A model generated the notes under the pieces. That model had not been told where the DNA came from. It did no database searches and saw only the letters and a program-made list of their open reading frames with translations. Both the position numbers and the translations under genes were made by a program. 37,471 bases of DNA from a virus, in IMG/VR virus record IMGVR_UViG_3300037843_000024, positions 1 to 37,471 of that record; one strand, written 5' to 3'. Below, one piece after another: positions 1-6,765 of the stretch. Positions within the stretch are counted from its first letter, which is position 1; every line of letters begins with the position of its first letter.

Positions 1-2
1 CG

Positions 3-401
3 GTGGACGCAAGGGGTTGCACAGCTTTGACGGAACTCAAGGCGGACGCAGCTAAAACGGTGGACGCAAGGGGTTGCACAGCTTTGACGGAACTCAAGGC
101 GGACGCAGCTAAGACGGTGGACGCAAGCGGTTGCACAGCTTTGACGGAACTCAAGGCGGACGCAGCTAAGGCGGTGGACGCAAGCGGTTGCACAGCTTTG
201 ACGGAACTCAAGGCGGGCGCAGCTACGTATGTGGACGCAAGGGGTTGCACAGCTTTGACGGAACTCAAGGCGGACGCAGCTAAAACAGTGGACGCAAGGG
301 GTTGCACAGCTTTGACGGAACTCAAGGCGGGCGCAGCTACGTATGTGGACGCAAGCGGTTGCACAGCTTTGACGGAACTCAAGGCGGACGCAGCTACGTC
401 T
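3..401 (+). repeat. Seven tandem 57-bp direct repeats
   Basis: Units begin with gtggacgca at 3, 60, 117, 174, 231, 288 and 345, an exact 57-bp period that keeps frame. A degenerate eighth unit starts at 402. Copies differ at few sites: agg/agc in the fourth codon, gac/ggc in the fifteenth, and the last codons (aaaacg, aagacg, aaggcg, acgtat, acgtct). These variants are shuffled among units. The array continues to the left window edge. Confidence 0.95.
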
Positions 402-470
402 GTGGACGCAAGAGGTTGCAATACAAATCTTAAGATCAAAGCTAAAAAAGGTGCAACAATTTATCGCTAA
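3..470 (+). CDS. Repeat protein of 19-residue LRR-like units (5' partial)
   Basis: The frame is open to the left window edge, so the N-terminus is missing and position 3 is only the first visible start-like codon (GTG). The visible part is seven near-perfect copies of a 19-residue unit (VDARGCTALTELKADAAKT) plus an eighth that decays into a basic tail ending GATIYR. The regular Leu, Ala and Val spacing with GCTALTEL resembles leucine-rich-repeat solenoids of bacterial surface proteins, so an elongated binding protein is likely. This is an inference from pattern only. Partner and location are unknown. Its stop is about 30 bases before the recombinase gene. Confidence 0.6.
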   Translation: MDARGCTALTELKADAAKTVDARGCTALTELKADAAKTVDASGCTALTELKADAAKAVDASGCTALTELKAGAATYVDARGCTALTELKADAAKTVDARGCTALTELKAGAATYVDASGCTALTELKADAATSVDARGCNTNLKIKAKKGATIYR

Positions 471-499
471 TGCTACCTTAATTGAGGATATACTTGATC

Positions 500-1045
500 G
501 TGAAATATTTAACCATTGACGAGCTACAACGACTATTGGCAGCGGTGGATAATCCACGCCATAAGTTGATGCTCAAGGTTGCGTTTCTTCACGGTCTCAG
601 GGTCTCGGAGTTGATCGGGCTTACCACTAAAAATATACAGGGAGACTATTTGACAGTACAACGACTCAAAGGGTCTCGTAAAACATCGCAACCGCTGGCC
701 GGTGATCCGGACCAACCGTTATTTAATGAGGTTGTAGAGCTAAATGAGTTGGTACTCAAGCTAAACCCCGGAGATCGGTTGTTTCCCATAACCCGCTTTG
801 GAGTCTATAACCTCATTCGCAGAGCCGGAAAGAAAGCCGGGATAAACGAGACGAAATTGTTCCCACACGCGCTTAAGCATTCGATTGCAATGAGTGCGAT
901 CAATACGTCGGGTATTCAATTCGTTAGGCAATGGCTAGGGCACAAGTCAATTGCTAGCACCGGCTACTATTTGGAAGCAACAGATGACGAAGCGGCTAAA
1001 TCGATTTATAGGGCGCTGCATGTAGCCGGGGAGACAAAGCTATGA
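500..1045 (+). CDS. Tyrosine recombinase, catalytic domain only
   Basis: The protein is a lambda-integrase-family site-specific recombinase that would cut and rejoin DNA through a covalent tyrosine intermediate. Counting from GTG 500 (181 aa), the visible active site is Arg34 in GLRVSEL, Lys57, His123 in HALKH, His148 in LGH and Tyr156 or Tyr157 in STGYY. The second catalytic Arg of the usual HxxR box is Lys126. At 181 aa it lacks the N-terminal core-binding/arm domain of full integrases (about 300-400 aa). GTG 500 was chosen because GAGG at 484-487 lies upstream; TTG 494 or TTG 482 are alternatives. It overlaps the next gene by ATGA. It could integrate the phage or resolve genome multimers. 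Confidence 0.85.
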   Translation: MKYLTIDELQRLLAAVDNPRHKLMLKVAFLHGLRVSELIGLTTKNIQGDYLTVQRLKGSRKTSQPLAGDPDQPLFNEVVELNELVLKLNPGDRLFPITRFGVYNLIRRAGKKAGINETKLFPHALKHSIAMSAINTSGIQFVRQWLGHKSIASTGYYLEATDDEAAKSIYRALHVAGETKL

Positions 1046-1368
1046 AATACATTGGCAAGATGGACCCCGAATGCATCCCTTTATGTGATGCCATGAATGC
1101 TCTGCCCGGCATCAAGACATTTGAATCGTGTTGCGGACACGGTAAACATGCATTTATTGTGTTTTTTAAAGCACCCTCATTTAACGCCATTAAACCCATC
1201 ATAGCGGCAGCGGAGATTTGGTATTGGACAGTTCGAGTAAAGTGTTCCAGTGTTACTGATGAAATGTACTTTATATTAGAATCACCAGAACCAGACAGTA
1301 ATTGGAAATTTGACACCATTCTCAGCACAGTAGAGGATATTACAAAAATTTTGGGAGAAAAAAGATGA
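1042..1368 (+). CDS. Small phage protein with a CCGHG motif
   Basis: A 108-aa protein translationally coupled to the recombinase (ATGA). Its central feature is FESCCGHGKHAF (about residues 27-38), with paired Cys and His residues that could bind metal. Two hydrophobic strands surround it. The text resembles small uncharacterised phage proteins that carry the same Cys-Cys-Gly-His-Gly stretch, but I recognise no function. It overlaps the following gene by four bases, so it is part of the same operon. Confidence 0.6.
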   Translation: MKYIGKMDPECIPLCDAMNALPGIKTFESCCGHGKHAFIVFFKAPSFNAIKPIIAAAEIWYWTVRVKCSSVTDEMYFILESPEPDSNWKFDTILSTVEDITKILGEKR

Positions 1369-1718
1369 AACTTCGTGTGTGGTGGATTCCTCAAGTCCCC
1401 GGTAAGCGGTTTTTTGTTCCAGTAGAAGGGTTCGTACAGGCTAAACTTATATTAAAAGTCTTAGCCGAGTATGACTTGTTCCAACTGGCGAACAATATCA
1501 AAATCAAACCAGACTACTACAACATTGGTGGTCTTGAGGTTTATAATGAATGCGCGGAAGATGGTGAAGTTATCGGATGGGAGGCTTGGAACGATTATGA
1601 CCAAGAGGATTCATGCTGCACCTATGGTACTATTGACGATGTAGACTTTGAGCGGGCAGTGGAACTAGACCGGCGCAGTGGCATCATCAATCATATAATC
1701 GAAGGAGATGAGGTTTGA
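1365..1718 (+). CDS. Conserved phage protein, possibly superinfection-exclusion-like
   Basis: A 117-aa acidic protein starting MKLRVWWIPQVPGKRFFVPV, with later KPDYYNIGGLEVYNE. This combination recalls small proteins that some phage genomes label superinfection exclusion protein. That is memory of a family pattern, not a demonstrated match, and the function of that family is poorly supported. No signal peptide or membrane segment is visible. It overlaps its upstream neighbour by four bases. Its 3' end carries the strong Shine-Dalgarno region (AAGGAG at 1702-1706) of the next gene. Confidence 0.55.
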   Translation: MKLRVWWIPQVPGKRFFVPVEGFVQAKLILKVLAEYDLFQLANNIKIKPDYYNIGGLEVYNECAEDGEVIGWEAWNDYDQEDSCCTYGTIDDVDFERAVELDRRSGIINHIIEGDEV

Positions 1719-1719
1719 G

Positions 1720-1962
1720 ATGGAGCAGCGGGAATCAGGGCTTAACATTACGATGAAATTGGCGCATAGTCGGTTGAACAATTGGGAAGGAAAAAAGTTG
1801 CGCCCGTTGTGTTTGAACTGTGGTGAGAAGGCGACCAATGAGTTGCCGTCTTGCAGTAACCCGAAATGCATTCGGATTGTGCGACCAATCTATCGATGGG
1901 CTGTCCGTGTTGCGAAGTGGGCGACAACCAAAGCCGTTAAACCAGCAAAGGCAACACTATGA
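1720..1962 (+). CDS. Small zinc-ribbon-like protein
   Basis: An 80-aa basic protein with a four-cysteine knuckle (CLNCG, then CSNPKC, spaced about 13 residues) that should bind zinc. The Lys/Arg-rich C-terminus suggests nucleic-acid contact. ATG 1720 is preferred to ATG 1708 because the Shine-Dalgarno run at 1702-1713 would sit directly on the earlier codon. It overlaps the radical SAM gene by ATGA, so the two are translationally coupled. Function unknown. Confidence 0.6.
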   Translation: MEQRESGLNITMKLAHSRLNNWEGKKLRPLCLNCGEKATNELPSCSNPKCIRIVRPIYRWAVRVAKWATTKAVKPAKATL

Positions 1963-2516
1963 TCGACACCATATGTGCTCTCGTGGATTGGAAATGTAAT
2001 CTCAAGTGTAGCTATTGCTGCAATGAGATTCCACGGTTCCGCAATCAGATTAAACCGATTGCCTTTGCCGATATTGATTGGAAGAAGTATCCCAACGTGT
2101 GCATCAGCGGCGGGGAGCCTTTGCTTTTTCCTGAGCGAGTCAAGCGCATCTGTGTGGCAGCACTGGATGCTTATAAAATTTTATATACTAACGGAGTTTT
2201 TCTGACCGAGGGTATGGCTGACGATCTTAGCAGATGGGGCATCGCGGCTGTAAATGTTGGCCTACACGTAGAAAAAAGTTTCGATGTGTTGATAAAGCGT
2301 ATTTGCTATAATGTTCGTTACCAAAATTTCAACACCCGATTCCATGTACGGAACATTTATAGACCGTTGGTTTATAAGTGGGAGGCCCAAGGGATTAACT
2401 TTAGGTACTGGAAGATGGGTGACTGTGACCGACCGAACGAAGATCGAGTCATTATTACAGACCGGAACAAATTGGAGGGAACCGAATGTCCGTTACCGTT
2501 ATTGACACAGGTGTAA
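1959..2516 (+). CDS. Radical SAM enzyme, short form
   Basis: Radical SAM enzymes bind a 4Fe-4S cluster through CxxxCxxC and cleave S-adenosylmethionine to a 5'-deoxyadenosyl radical. Here Cys13, Cys17 and Cys20 (CNLKCSYC) form the cluster motif, and SGGEPLL at 50-56 is the SAM-binding strand. At 185 aa it is about half a typical enzyme and has no SPASM-type C-terminal cluster domain; only Cys150 and Cys172 or so remain near the C-terminus. The substrate cannot be read from sequence. QueE is less likely because QueE enzymes have a longer first cluster spacing. It is coupled to the zinc-ribbon gene upstream and overlaps the membrane-protein gene downstream by 31 bases. Confidence 0.85.
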   Translation: MIDTICALVDWKCNLKCSYCCNEIPRFRNQIKPIAFADIDWKKYPNVCISGGEPLLFPERVKRICVAALDAYKILYTNGVFLTEGMADDLSRWGIAAVNVGLHVEKSFDVLIKRICYNVRYQNFNTRFHVRNIYRPLVYKWEAQGINFRYWKMGDCDRPNEDRVIITDRNKLEGTECPLPLLTQV

Positions 2517-2734
2517 ACACACCAAAGAAGCGGCGTCACAGAATACGTGTCCGCAATCATGTGATCCAGAATATTCTTGGTTCACTCTTTGGGGCGTCGG
2601 CTATTGCCGCGATTAGCACATTTTCACCGTTCGCTGCTATCATTGCCGTAGGGTCACTTATTGGCATGATTATGGCCGACCGTGTGGATATTGAAGAGGA
2701 AGAGGAACTGTCTGATGAAGCCAAGTCTAGCTAA
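2486..2734 (+). CDS. Small membrane protein
   Basis: An 82-aa protein with a basic N-terminus (KKRRHRIRVR, residues 14-23), two closely spaced hydrophobic stretches (about 27-44 and 46-64), and an acidic tail (EEEEELSDE). The layout predicts a hairpin in the inner membrane with the basic end in the cytoplasm. GGAGGG lies just before the ATG, inside the end of the radical SAM gene. No recognised family. Confidence 0.6.
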   Translation: MSVTVIDTGVNTPKKRRHRIRVRNHVIQNILGSLFGASAIAAISTFSPFAAIIAVGSLIGMIMADRVDIEEEEELSDEAKSS

Positions 2735-2921
2735 AATTATATTAGCTTCGTGCTTCCTTCTGGCGGCTTGCGGGCACCAACCAGCACGGGTTGTGTTCCT
2801 TGACAATCAAGGTGCGCCCGTGCTTATATGTAAGTATGATGCGGCAACTGATTTGGTACTTAGTTGTCATTTGAAAGGCCGCAAGGCGCTGGATAGATTC
2901 GCCAATCGGCACATGAGGTAG
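2715..2921 (+). CDS. Small lipoprotein
   Basis: From ATG 2715 the 68-aa product begins MKPSLAKIILASCFLLAACG, a textbook lipoprotein signal: basic n-region, hydrophobic core and LAAC lipobox with Cys19 as the predicted lipidated residue. ATG 2715 is preferred over upstream starts because it puts the signal at the N-terminus and is preceded by AGAGGAA. The mature part is about 50 residues with two more Cys. It overlaps the preceding gene by 20 bases. Phage lipoproteins of this size are known in superinfection exclusion or as outer spanins, but nothing here decides between these. Confidence 0.7.
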   Translation: MKPSLAKIILASCFLLAACGHQPARVVFLDNQGAPVLICKYDAATDLVLSCHLKGRKALDRFANRHMR

Positions 2922-2925
2922 ACAA

Positions 2926-3291
2926 ATGCTCAACACGACGCTTGCATCAATCGCAGAAATGAGTGAACAAGAGTTGACTGAAATGCTCGAAGGTCTAGTC
3001 GAAAAAATTGGACTTGAGATAAACCAGCCAATGCATCAAATATTTGTGTCATTTCACCGTGATGCCAACAAGAGTAGTAATTTTGATATAGGCAAAGAAG
3101 GTTGGCCTGGAGGCGTTGTGGTTATTGCCCGTGGGCCGATAGATGCGGCCTTACAGTTATTTGACCGGAATCTTTATCCCGGCGGTACTGCTGCGTTCTA
3201 TGATGTTCCTGTGTATGCGGAGGTTGATGAGTCTGATAGATATAGGGCGCTGAACAAAAATGATCTCATACGCTTTGCAGCAGAGGTATAA
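2926..3291 (+). CDS. Hypothetical protein
   Basis: A 121-aa acidic protein with no signal peptide or membrane segment. The N-terminal 30 residues look like an amphipathic helix (MSEQELTEMLEGLVEKIG). The middle is predicted mixed strand with GWPGGVVVIARG. I do not recognise the family. It is preceded by GAGG before the ATG and followed closely by a membrane-protein gene. Confidence 0.55.
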   Translation: MLNTTLASIAEMSEQELTEMLEGLVEKIGLEINQPMHQIFVSFHRDANKSSNFDIGKEGWPGGVVVIARGPIDAALQLFDRNLYPGGTAAFYDVPVYAEVDESDRYRALNKNDLIRFAAEV

Positions 3292-3292
3292 T

Positions 3293-3541
3293 ATGTTTTT
3301 ATGGGTGTTGTTGTGGTTGCTGGTTTGTTCTCCGATTGGTCTATTGCTGGCCGGGTTTTTATATGGCCCGTACTATTATCACCCGGCGATTGGAACACAC
3401 GGTAACATGCTGAAAGTCATCCGCTGGAACTGTATCGCAATGGGCATTGTATTAGGTTTGCTGATCGTAGTTCCCGTGCTATTTTTTTATACAGACAATG
3501 CCGACACGGTGAAAAAAGCCCGTTGGAAGTCCGTATTTTGA
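3293..3541 (+). CDS. Two-helix membrane protein
   Basis: Starting at ATG 3293, one base after the upstream stop, the 82-aa product has hydrophobic segments at about 2-24 and 47-69 separated by a Tyr-rich loop (YGPYYYHPAIG). AGAGG at 3282-3286 gives good spacing for this start, so the longer frame from 3260 is not used. Small two-helix proteins like this are common in phage accessory regions. No function can be assigned. Confidence 0.6.
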   Translation: MFLWVLLWLLVCSPIGLLLAGFLYGPYYYHPAIGTHGNMLKVIRWNCIAMGIVLGLLIVVPVLFFYTDNADTVKKARWKSVF

Positions 3542-3555
3542 CAGGAGGATTAACA

Positions 3556-3765
3556 ATGAAGAGTGTAGTCATGGATCAATGGTACTCAATTGAGCATCAA
3601 TTTAGAGGAAAAGGGGCATGGTCTCCAAGTGTACTCCAAGCGGACAAATACATTACCCGAAAAGAAGGGCGCAAGGCGCTCAAAGAAGCCAAGAAAACCA
3701 ATCCAGCAGGGAAATATCGCCTTGTGAAAACAACCGTGCTGACGCGAACCAAGGTAGTTCGGTAG
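3556..3765 (+). CDS. Small basic hypothetical protein
   Basis: A 69-aa Lys/Arg-rich protein. AGGAGG at 3543-3548 is a near-consensus ribosome site for ATG 3556, which rejects the longer frame starting at 3523. The central region (RKEGRKALKEAKKTN) is a likely basic helix that could contact nucleic acid. It is the last gene before the promoter at 3770. Confidence 0.55.
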   Translation: MKSVVMDQWYSIEHQFRGKGAWSPSVLQADKYITRKEGRKALKEAKKTNPAGKYRLVKTTVLTRTKVVR

Positions 3766-3769
3766 CAAT

Positions 3770-3803
3770 TTGACAAATGAACGAAAATGTGCTATGTTAT
3801 AAT
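3770..3803 (+). promoter_or_regulatory. Sigma70-like promoter with TGTG extension
   Basis: TTGACA at 3770-3775 is followed after 17 bases by TATGTT (3793-3798), preceded by TGTGC, an extended -10. An overlapping TATAAT at 3798-3803 is a second possible -10 with a long spacer. AGTGGAAA at 3810-3817 also occurs just after the -10 of the 6.68 kb promoter. It would drive the phosphoribosyltransferase operon. Confidence 0.75.
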
Positions 3804-3823
3804 TAGCACAGTGGAAACATGTC

Positions 3824-4510
3824 ATGCCAGAAAATATCGCAGTGCCGACACTCGGCCATGATTATTCGTTGATAGCTAATGCGGAATCACCGTTTGGTTT
3901 TATACCATTTATGTCACCTACCCCGACACCGGACAGCACTGTGCGTGTACGCTATTGGGAAATGCCCCCAGAGATGAAACCGGTGCAAACAGAGTTTGAG
4001 TTTCCTCCTATAATTATAGACAAATGGGAAGACCTGAACACAAGCAGTCATATGCGCCCATATTTGACTGCTGAAAGTTTACAGCAAAGGTTGGATTTAG
4101 CCGAACGGGCATTACGGATGTGTCTCCATAAGTTCGACGCCATTGCGTTCCAAGGCATGTCAGGGGCTTTTCTTGGGCCGCCGCTGGCCATGCGACTGCA
4201 CAAAGGTATGATTCTTGTCCGCAAGGATTGTGACGATTCTCATTCGGGACTGTCCTTTGAAGGTGTAAAATCATGCAGTCAATATGTAATTGTAGATGAT
4301 TTTGCAAGTACAAAGAATACGATTCGACACATTGTAACAACTATATATAAACATATGGGACCAGAGGTTAACTGTGCCGGTTTAATTCAAGTTGAGTACC
4401 TAAACGAAAATATTCTAAGGGACATTGCAATTGGGATATGCGATCCTTTTGAGTACACTAAAGATGTGAATGAAATTCTCGCTAACCTGAAATGCGGCAT
4501 TGAGCCATGA
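3824..4510 (+). CDS. Phosphoribosyltransferase-fold protein
   Basis: Type I phosphoribosyltransferases use PRPP to add ribose phosphate to a base. The PRPP loop YVIVDDFASTKNTI lies at about residues 154-167, and FDAIAFQGMSGAFLGPPLA (104-122) matches the first substrate-binding strand and helix of the fold. LVRKDCDDSHSG (131-142) corresponds to the flexible loop. The conserved Gly of the usual D-D-x-x-x-T-G loop is replaced by Lys164, which may alter or abolish PRPP binding. At 228 aa it has an N-terminal extension of about 95 residues. It is the first gene after the 3.77 kb promoter. Base specificity cannot be inferred. Confidence 0.75.
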   Translation: MPENIAVPTLGHDYSLIANAESPFGFIPFMSPTPTPDSTVRVRYWEMPPEMKPVQTEFEFPPIIIDKWEDLNTSSHMRPYLTAESLQQRLDLAERALRMCLHKFDAIAFQGMSGAFLGPPLAMRLHKGMILVRKDCDDSHSGLSFEGVKSCSQYVIVDDFASTKNTIRHIVTTIYKHMGPEVNCAGLIQVEYLNENILRDIAIGICDPFEYTKDVNEILANLKCGIEP

Positions 4511-4755
4511 AAAAGAAAAAAGTTGTTGAAATTCCGCCTGAAATTCCGCAAGTGGGAGAGCTAGTTCGGTATTTTACCGAACAGGGTTGGCATATAGGAA
4601 CGCTAGTTAAAAAGGTTGGCAAACGGTTTGTGATCAGTCCTGTTGCGGCGTATCATAAAGTCAAAGGCAAGCGTTGGAATGTGTGGGTGCCATTGACAGA
4701 TGTACAAAAATTACCGCCTCGTATGGCAAACTACAATACACCCGTGGAGTTGTAA
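4507..4755 (+). CDS. Small basic hypothetical protein
   Basis: An 82-aa protein overlapping the previous gene by ATGA and abutting the nuclease gene. The N-terminus is MKKKKVVEIPPEIPQVGELV. The rest alternates strand-forming residues (GWHIGTLVKKVGKRFVIS) in a way that suggests an SH3- or Tudor-like small barrel. That fold guess is weak. No family recognised. Confidence 0.55.
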   Translation: MKKKKVVEIPPEIPQVGELVRYFTEQGWHIGTLVKKVGKRFVISPVAAYHKVKGKRWNVWVPLTDVQKLPPRMANYNTPVEL

Positions 4756-6039
4756 ATGAACGACCTTGACCAATTTGTTGACCGATTCTCTGGACTCTCA
4801 GAGGAATATAAGTTTTATGGCGGTACTGTCACGCTCCAATATGAGCCGAAGAGTCACACCTATTTTCTTGTGCGCCCGAATGGTGAGCTTGAGCCACAAC
4901 AGGGTGTAACGTCTGTCTGCCATATTATCGACAAGAGTAAGCAGCTAATCCCGTGGGGCTGCAAGATGATGGCTGCTAAATTGTTAGCCAATATCCCAAC
5001 CCAAGCTGTAACGGTTGGCTTGGGGAAAGAATTAGTCGATGGTGGTATAATTGTTCCTTCTATAGATTTTGCCGACTTTGAGCATTTGGTACTCGATGCT
5101 AAGACGGCCCATAAAGAAAAGTTGGAAGAGGCCGCTGAGCTTGGAAGCTTTGCTCATTCATGGGTAGAACGGTACATCAAATCTATCCTTGCAAACGGCC
5201 CGGACTCTGAAATCACACAAGAAATTCTTTCAAATTTCCCATTTGATGACCGAGTTAAGAATTGCTGCTATGCCGCGTTAGACTGGATGCGGAAACACAA
5301 TGTCCGTTGGCTCAGTGCCGAACGGAAGATTTATAGCCGCAAGCATAAGTATGCTGGAACGGCTGACGGCTTTGCACTGGTTGATTCGTGCGATGATCCT
5401 GCGTGTTGCCCGGTAAAGTTCAAAGATCGATTCTCGAATGTCGATTGGAAATCATCAAACTATCTTTATATTGAGTACATCCTCCAAGGGGCGGCGTATA
5501 CAGCGGCCTATAACGAAGAATCATTATCTGATTACCTTGCGGCTGTAAACGGATCACCAATCAATAGTTATATCGAGACACCATCGATGATTACAGATCG
5601 ATGGGTAATCCGTCTTGGCAAAGAGGATGCCGAATTTGACCCGTGGCACTGTGAAGAGGGGACGTTTAAGGCCGACCTTAACGCCTTCCTAGAGGCGCTG
5701 GCTCTTAAGAATAGTGTGGAAGCCATTGAGAAACGCATGGACGCCTATACGACCCTGCGGCGTGAGGCCAAGAAGCAAGCTAAGAAGGCCGCTACAGCAG
5801 CCGATAAGCAAAAAGCTAAAGAAGAAAAGGCTGCCAAGAAAGCAGAAGCCAAGGCAAAGGCCAAAGAGGATTTAAAGATCAAATGCAAAGGTGCTGACCG
5901 GTATCGGGGCGTCAGGCGACCAACCTGTAATGACGGCAAAGGTTGTCAAACTTGTATAACAATATATCAGAATGCTCAGGCGGCTAAAAAAGTATCACAA
6001 CATGCTGCTGCATCCAGTCTGTTGAGCCTATTGAAATGA
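4756..6039 (+). CDS. PD-(D/E)XK nuclease (RecB/Cas4-like exonuclease)
   Basis: A metal-dependent DNA nuclease of the restriction-enzyme fold. Visible motifs in order: His134 in GSFAHSWVERYI, Glu189 in SAERKI, Asp204 in AGTADGF, Asp230-Trp-Lys232 (NVDWKSS), then Gln244 and Tyr248 in ILQGAAYTAAY, the typical RecB-type order. After residue 320 there is a long Ala/Lys/Glu coiled coil (about 325-375) and a small Cys-containing tail (CNDGKGCQTC) that might bind zinc. Phage nucleases of this type resect or degrade DNA for recombination and replication. RecA and endonuclease VII are on the same strand downstream. The coiled-coil extension is unusual. Confidence 0.85.
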   Translation: MNDLDQFVDRFSGLSEEYKFYGGTVTLQYEPKSHTYFLVRPNGELEPQQGVTSVCHIIDKSKQLIPWGCKMMAAKLLANIPTQAVTVGLGKELVDGGIIVPSIDFADFEHLVLDAKTAHKEKLEEAAELGSFAHSWVERYIKSILANGPDSEITQEILSNFPFDDRVKNCCYAALDWMRKHNVRWLSAERKIYSRKHKYAGTADGFALVDSCDDPACCPVKFKDRFSNVDWKSSNYLYIEYILQGAAYTAAYNEESLSDYLAAVNGSPINSYIETPSMITDRWVIRLGKEDAEFDPWHCEEGTFKADLNAFLEALALKNSVEAIEKRMDAYTTLRREAKKQAKKAATAADKQKAKEEKAAKKAEAKAKAKEDLKIKCKGADRYRGVRRPTCNDGKGCQTCITIYQNAQAAKKVSQHAAASSLLSLLK

Positions 6040-6326
6040 GTTACATGCACGAGCAAGTTGGGCGATGTGATCCGGGTCGCTTGGCTCGATGGGCCAAAAA
6101 GCGTCGTGTCACTAGGTGCCTTTTTAATTTCTTTTTTGGAATTGAATCAGAAATACCGTTGTGTTGTGTCATTGAGTATACTATACGAAATGCTGGGCAT
6201 CCAATTAAAAGTTTTTGTGTAGGAAATAACGCATGTCATGCAAATTTTGCACACTGTTGGTTCCACAGAAGATATGAGCATTTTCACGTGGTCCCGCGAG
6301 ATTATGTAACTTCTTCTATGCTTTAA
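6036..6326 (+). CDS. Cys/His-rich hypothetical protein
   Basis: A 96-aa product overlapping the nuclease gene by ATGA. It contains many Cys and His residues in the second half (CVGNNACHANFAHCWFHRR), suggesting metal binding. A hydrophobic stretch at 28-45 is short. No recognised family. Coupled translation and codon use like its neighbours support a real gene. Confidence 0.5.
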   Translation: MSYMHEQVGRCDPGRLARWAKKRRVTRCLFNFFFGIESEIPLCCVIEYTIRNAGHPIKSFCVGNNACHANFAHCWFHRRYEHFHVVPRDYVTSSML

Positions 6327-6347
6327 CCATAACAAATGGAGGAACAA

Positions 6348-6506
6348 ATGTTCATGCTCTGGAACTTCTTAGGTAATCTGGCTGCACAGGTATTATATGT
6401 GGTCCTGTTAATCATTGCGTCCCTAGTCGGGATTGCCATCTGCATTGCGTTTCCGTTCCTTATTATGGTAATTCTATTGGTTTTATTCGTGTTCCATAGG
6501 GAGTAG
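6348..6506 (+). CDS. 52-aa membrane protein
   Basis: A short gene with a strong ribosome site (TGGAGGAACAA before ATG 6348). Nearly the whole product is hydrophobic: helices at about 9-33 and 34-50, ending FVFHRE. The same GGAGGAACAAATG context precedes other genes in this arm (10851, 13940). A small inner-membrane protein of unknown role. Confidence 0.6.
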   Translation: MFMLWNFLGNLAAQVLYVVLLIIASLVGIAICIAFPFLIMVILLVLFVFHRE

Positions 6507-6511
6507 AAAAA

Positions 6512-6667
6512 ATGCAGGAACGATGGGTACGCACAGAGGATTTAAGAATCGTGGCTAGAAAGCGTAAATGGGTACCTGCATGGTTGTGGATAAACATTAT
6601 AGCTTTCTACAAGTTGTATGAAATATGGCCGCTTGGTTGGATGTGCTGCTGCATCCGAAATTGGTAA
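6512..6667 (+). CDS. 51-aa Trp-rich small protein
   Basis: ATG 6512 lies just after the previous stop, with GGGAG at 6499-6503 as ribosome site. The product is basic at the N-terminus (ARKRKW), with a hydrophobic Trp-rich stretch (WLWINIIAFYKLYEIW) and CCC near the end. It is probably membrane-associated. The stop lies just before the next promoter. No family recognised. Confidence 0.45.
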   Translation: MQERWVRTEDLRIVARKRKWVPAWLWINIIAFYKLYEIWPLGWMCCCIRNW

Positions 6668-6675
6668 TTCTTAAC

Positions 6676-6704
6676 TTGACAACCGACCTGAAATGTGTTA
6701 TAGT
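6676..6704 (+). promoter_or_regulatory. Sigma70-like promoter with TGTGT extension
   Basis: TTGACA at 6676-6681, a 17-base spacer ending TGTGT, and TATAGT at 6699-6704. Predicted start is near 6711, giving a leader of about 55 bases before ATG 6766. AGTGGAAA at 6715-6722 repeats the element seen after the 3.77 kb promoter. Confidence 0.85.
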
Positions 6705-6723
6705 AATGCTGTATAGTGGAAAA

Positions 6724-6742
6724 AGGCAGGTACTCAGTGCCT
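6724..6742 (+). promoter_or_regulatory. 5' leader hairpin
   Basis: AGGCA (6724-6728) and TGCCT (6738-6742) can pair around a 9-base loop in the leader of the gene at 6766. It lies upstream of the AAGGAG ribosome site, so it may stabilise the transcript rather than block translation. Role is inferred. Confidence 0.4.
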
Positions 6743-6765
6743 AGCCTGTGGAAGCAAGGAGAAAC

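Noticed and set aside
3-401. The 57-bp repeats as a CRISPR array
   Set aside because: There are no unique spacers; the repeats abut each other and form one coding frame.
996-1394. Minus-strand frame of 132 aa over the recombinase/CCGHG gene
   Set aside because: It lies opposite genes with good ribosome sites and family motifs and has no recognisable product of its own.
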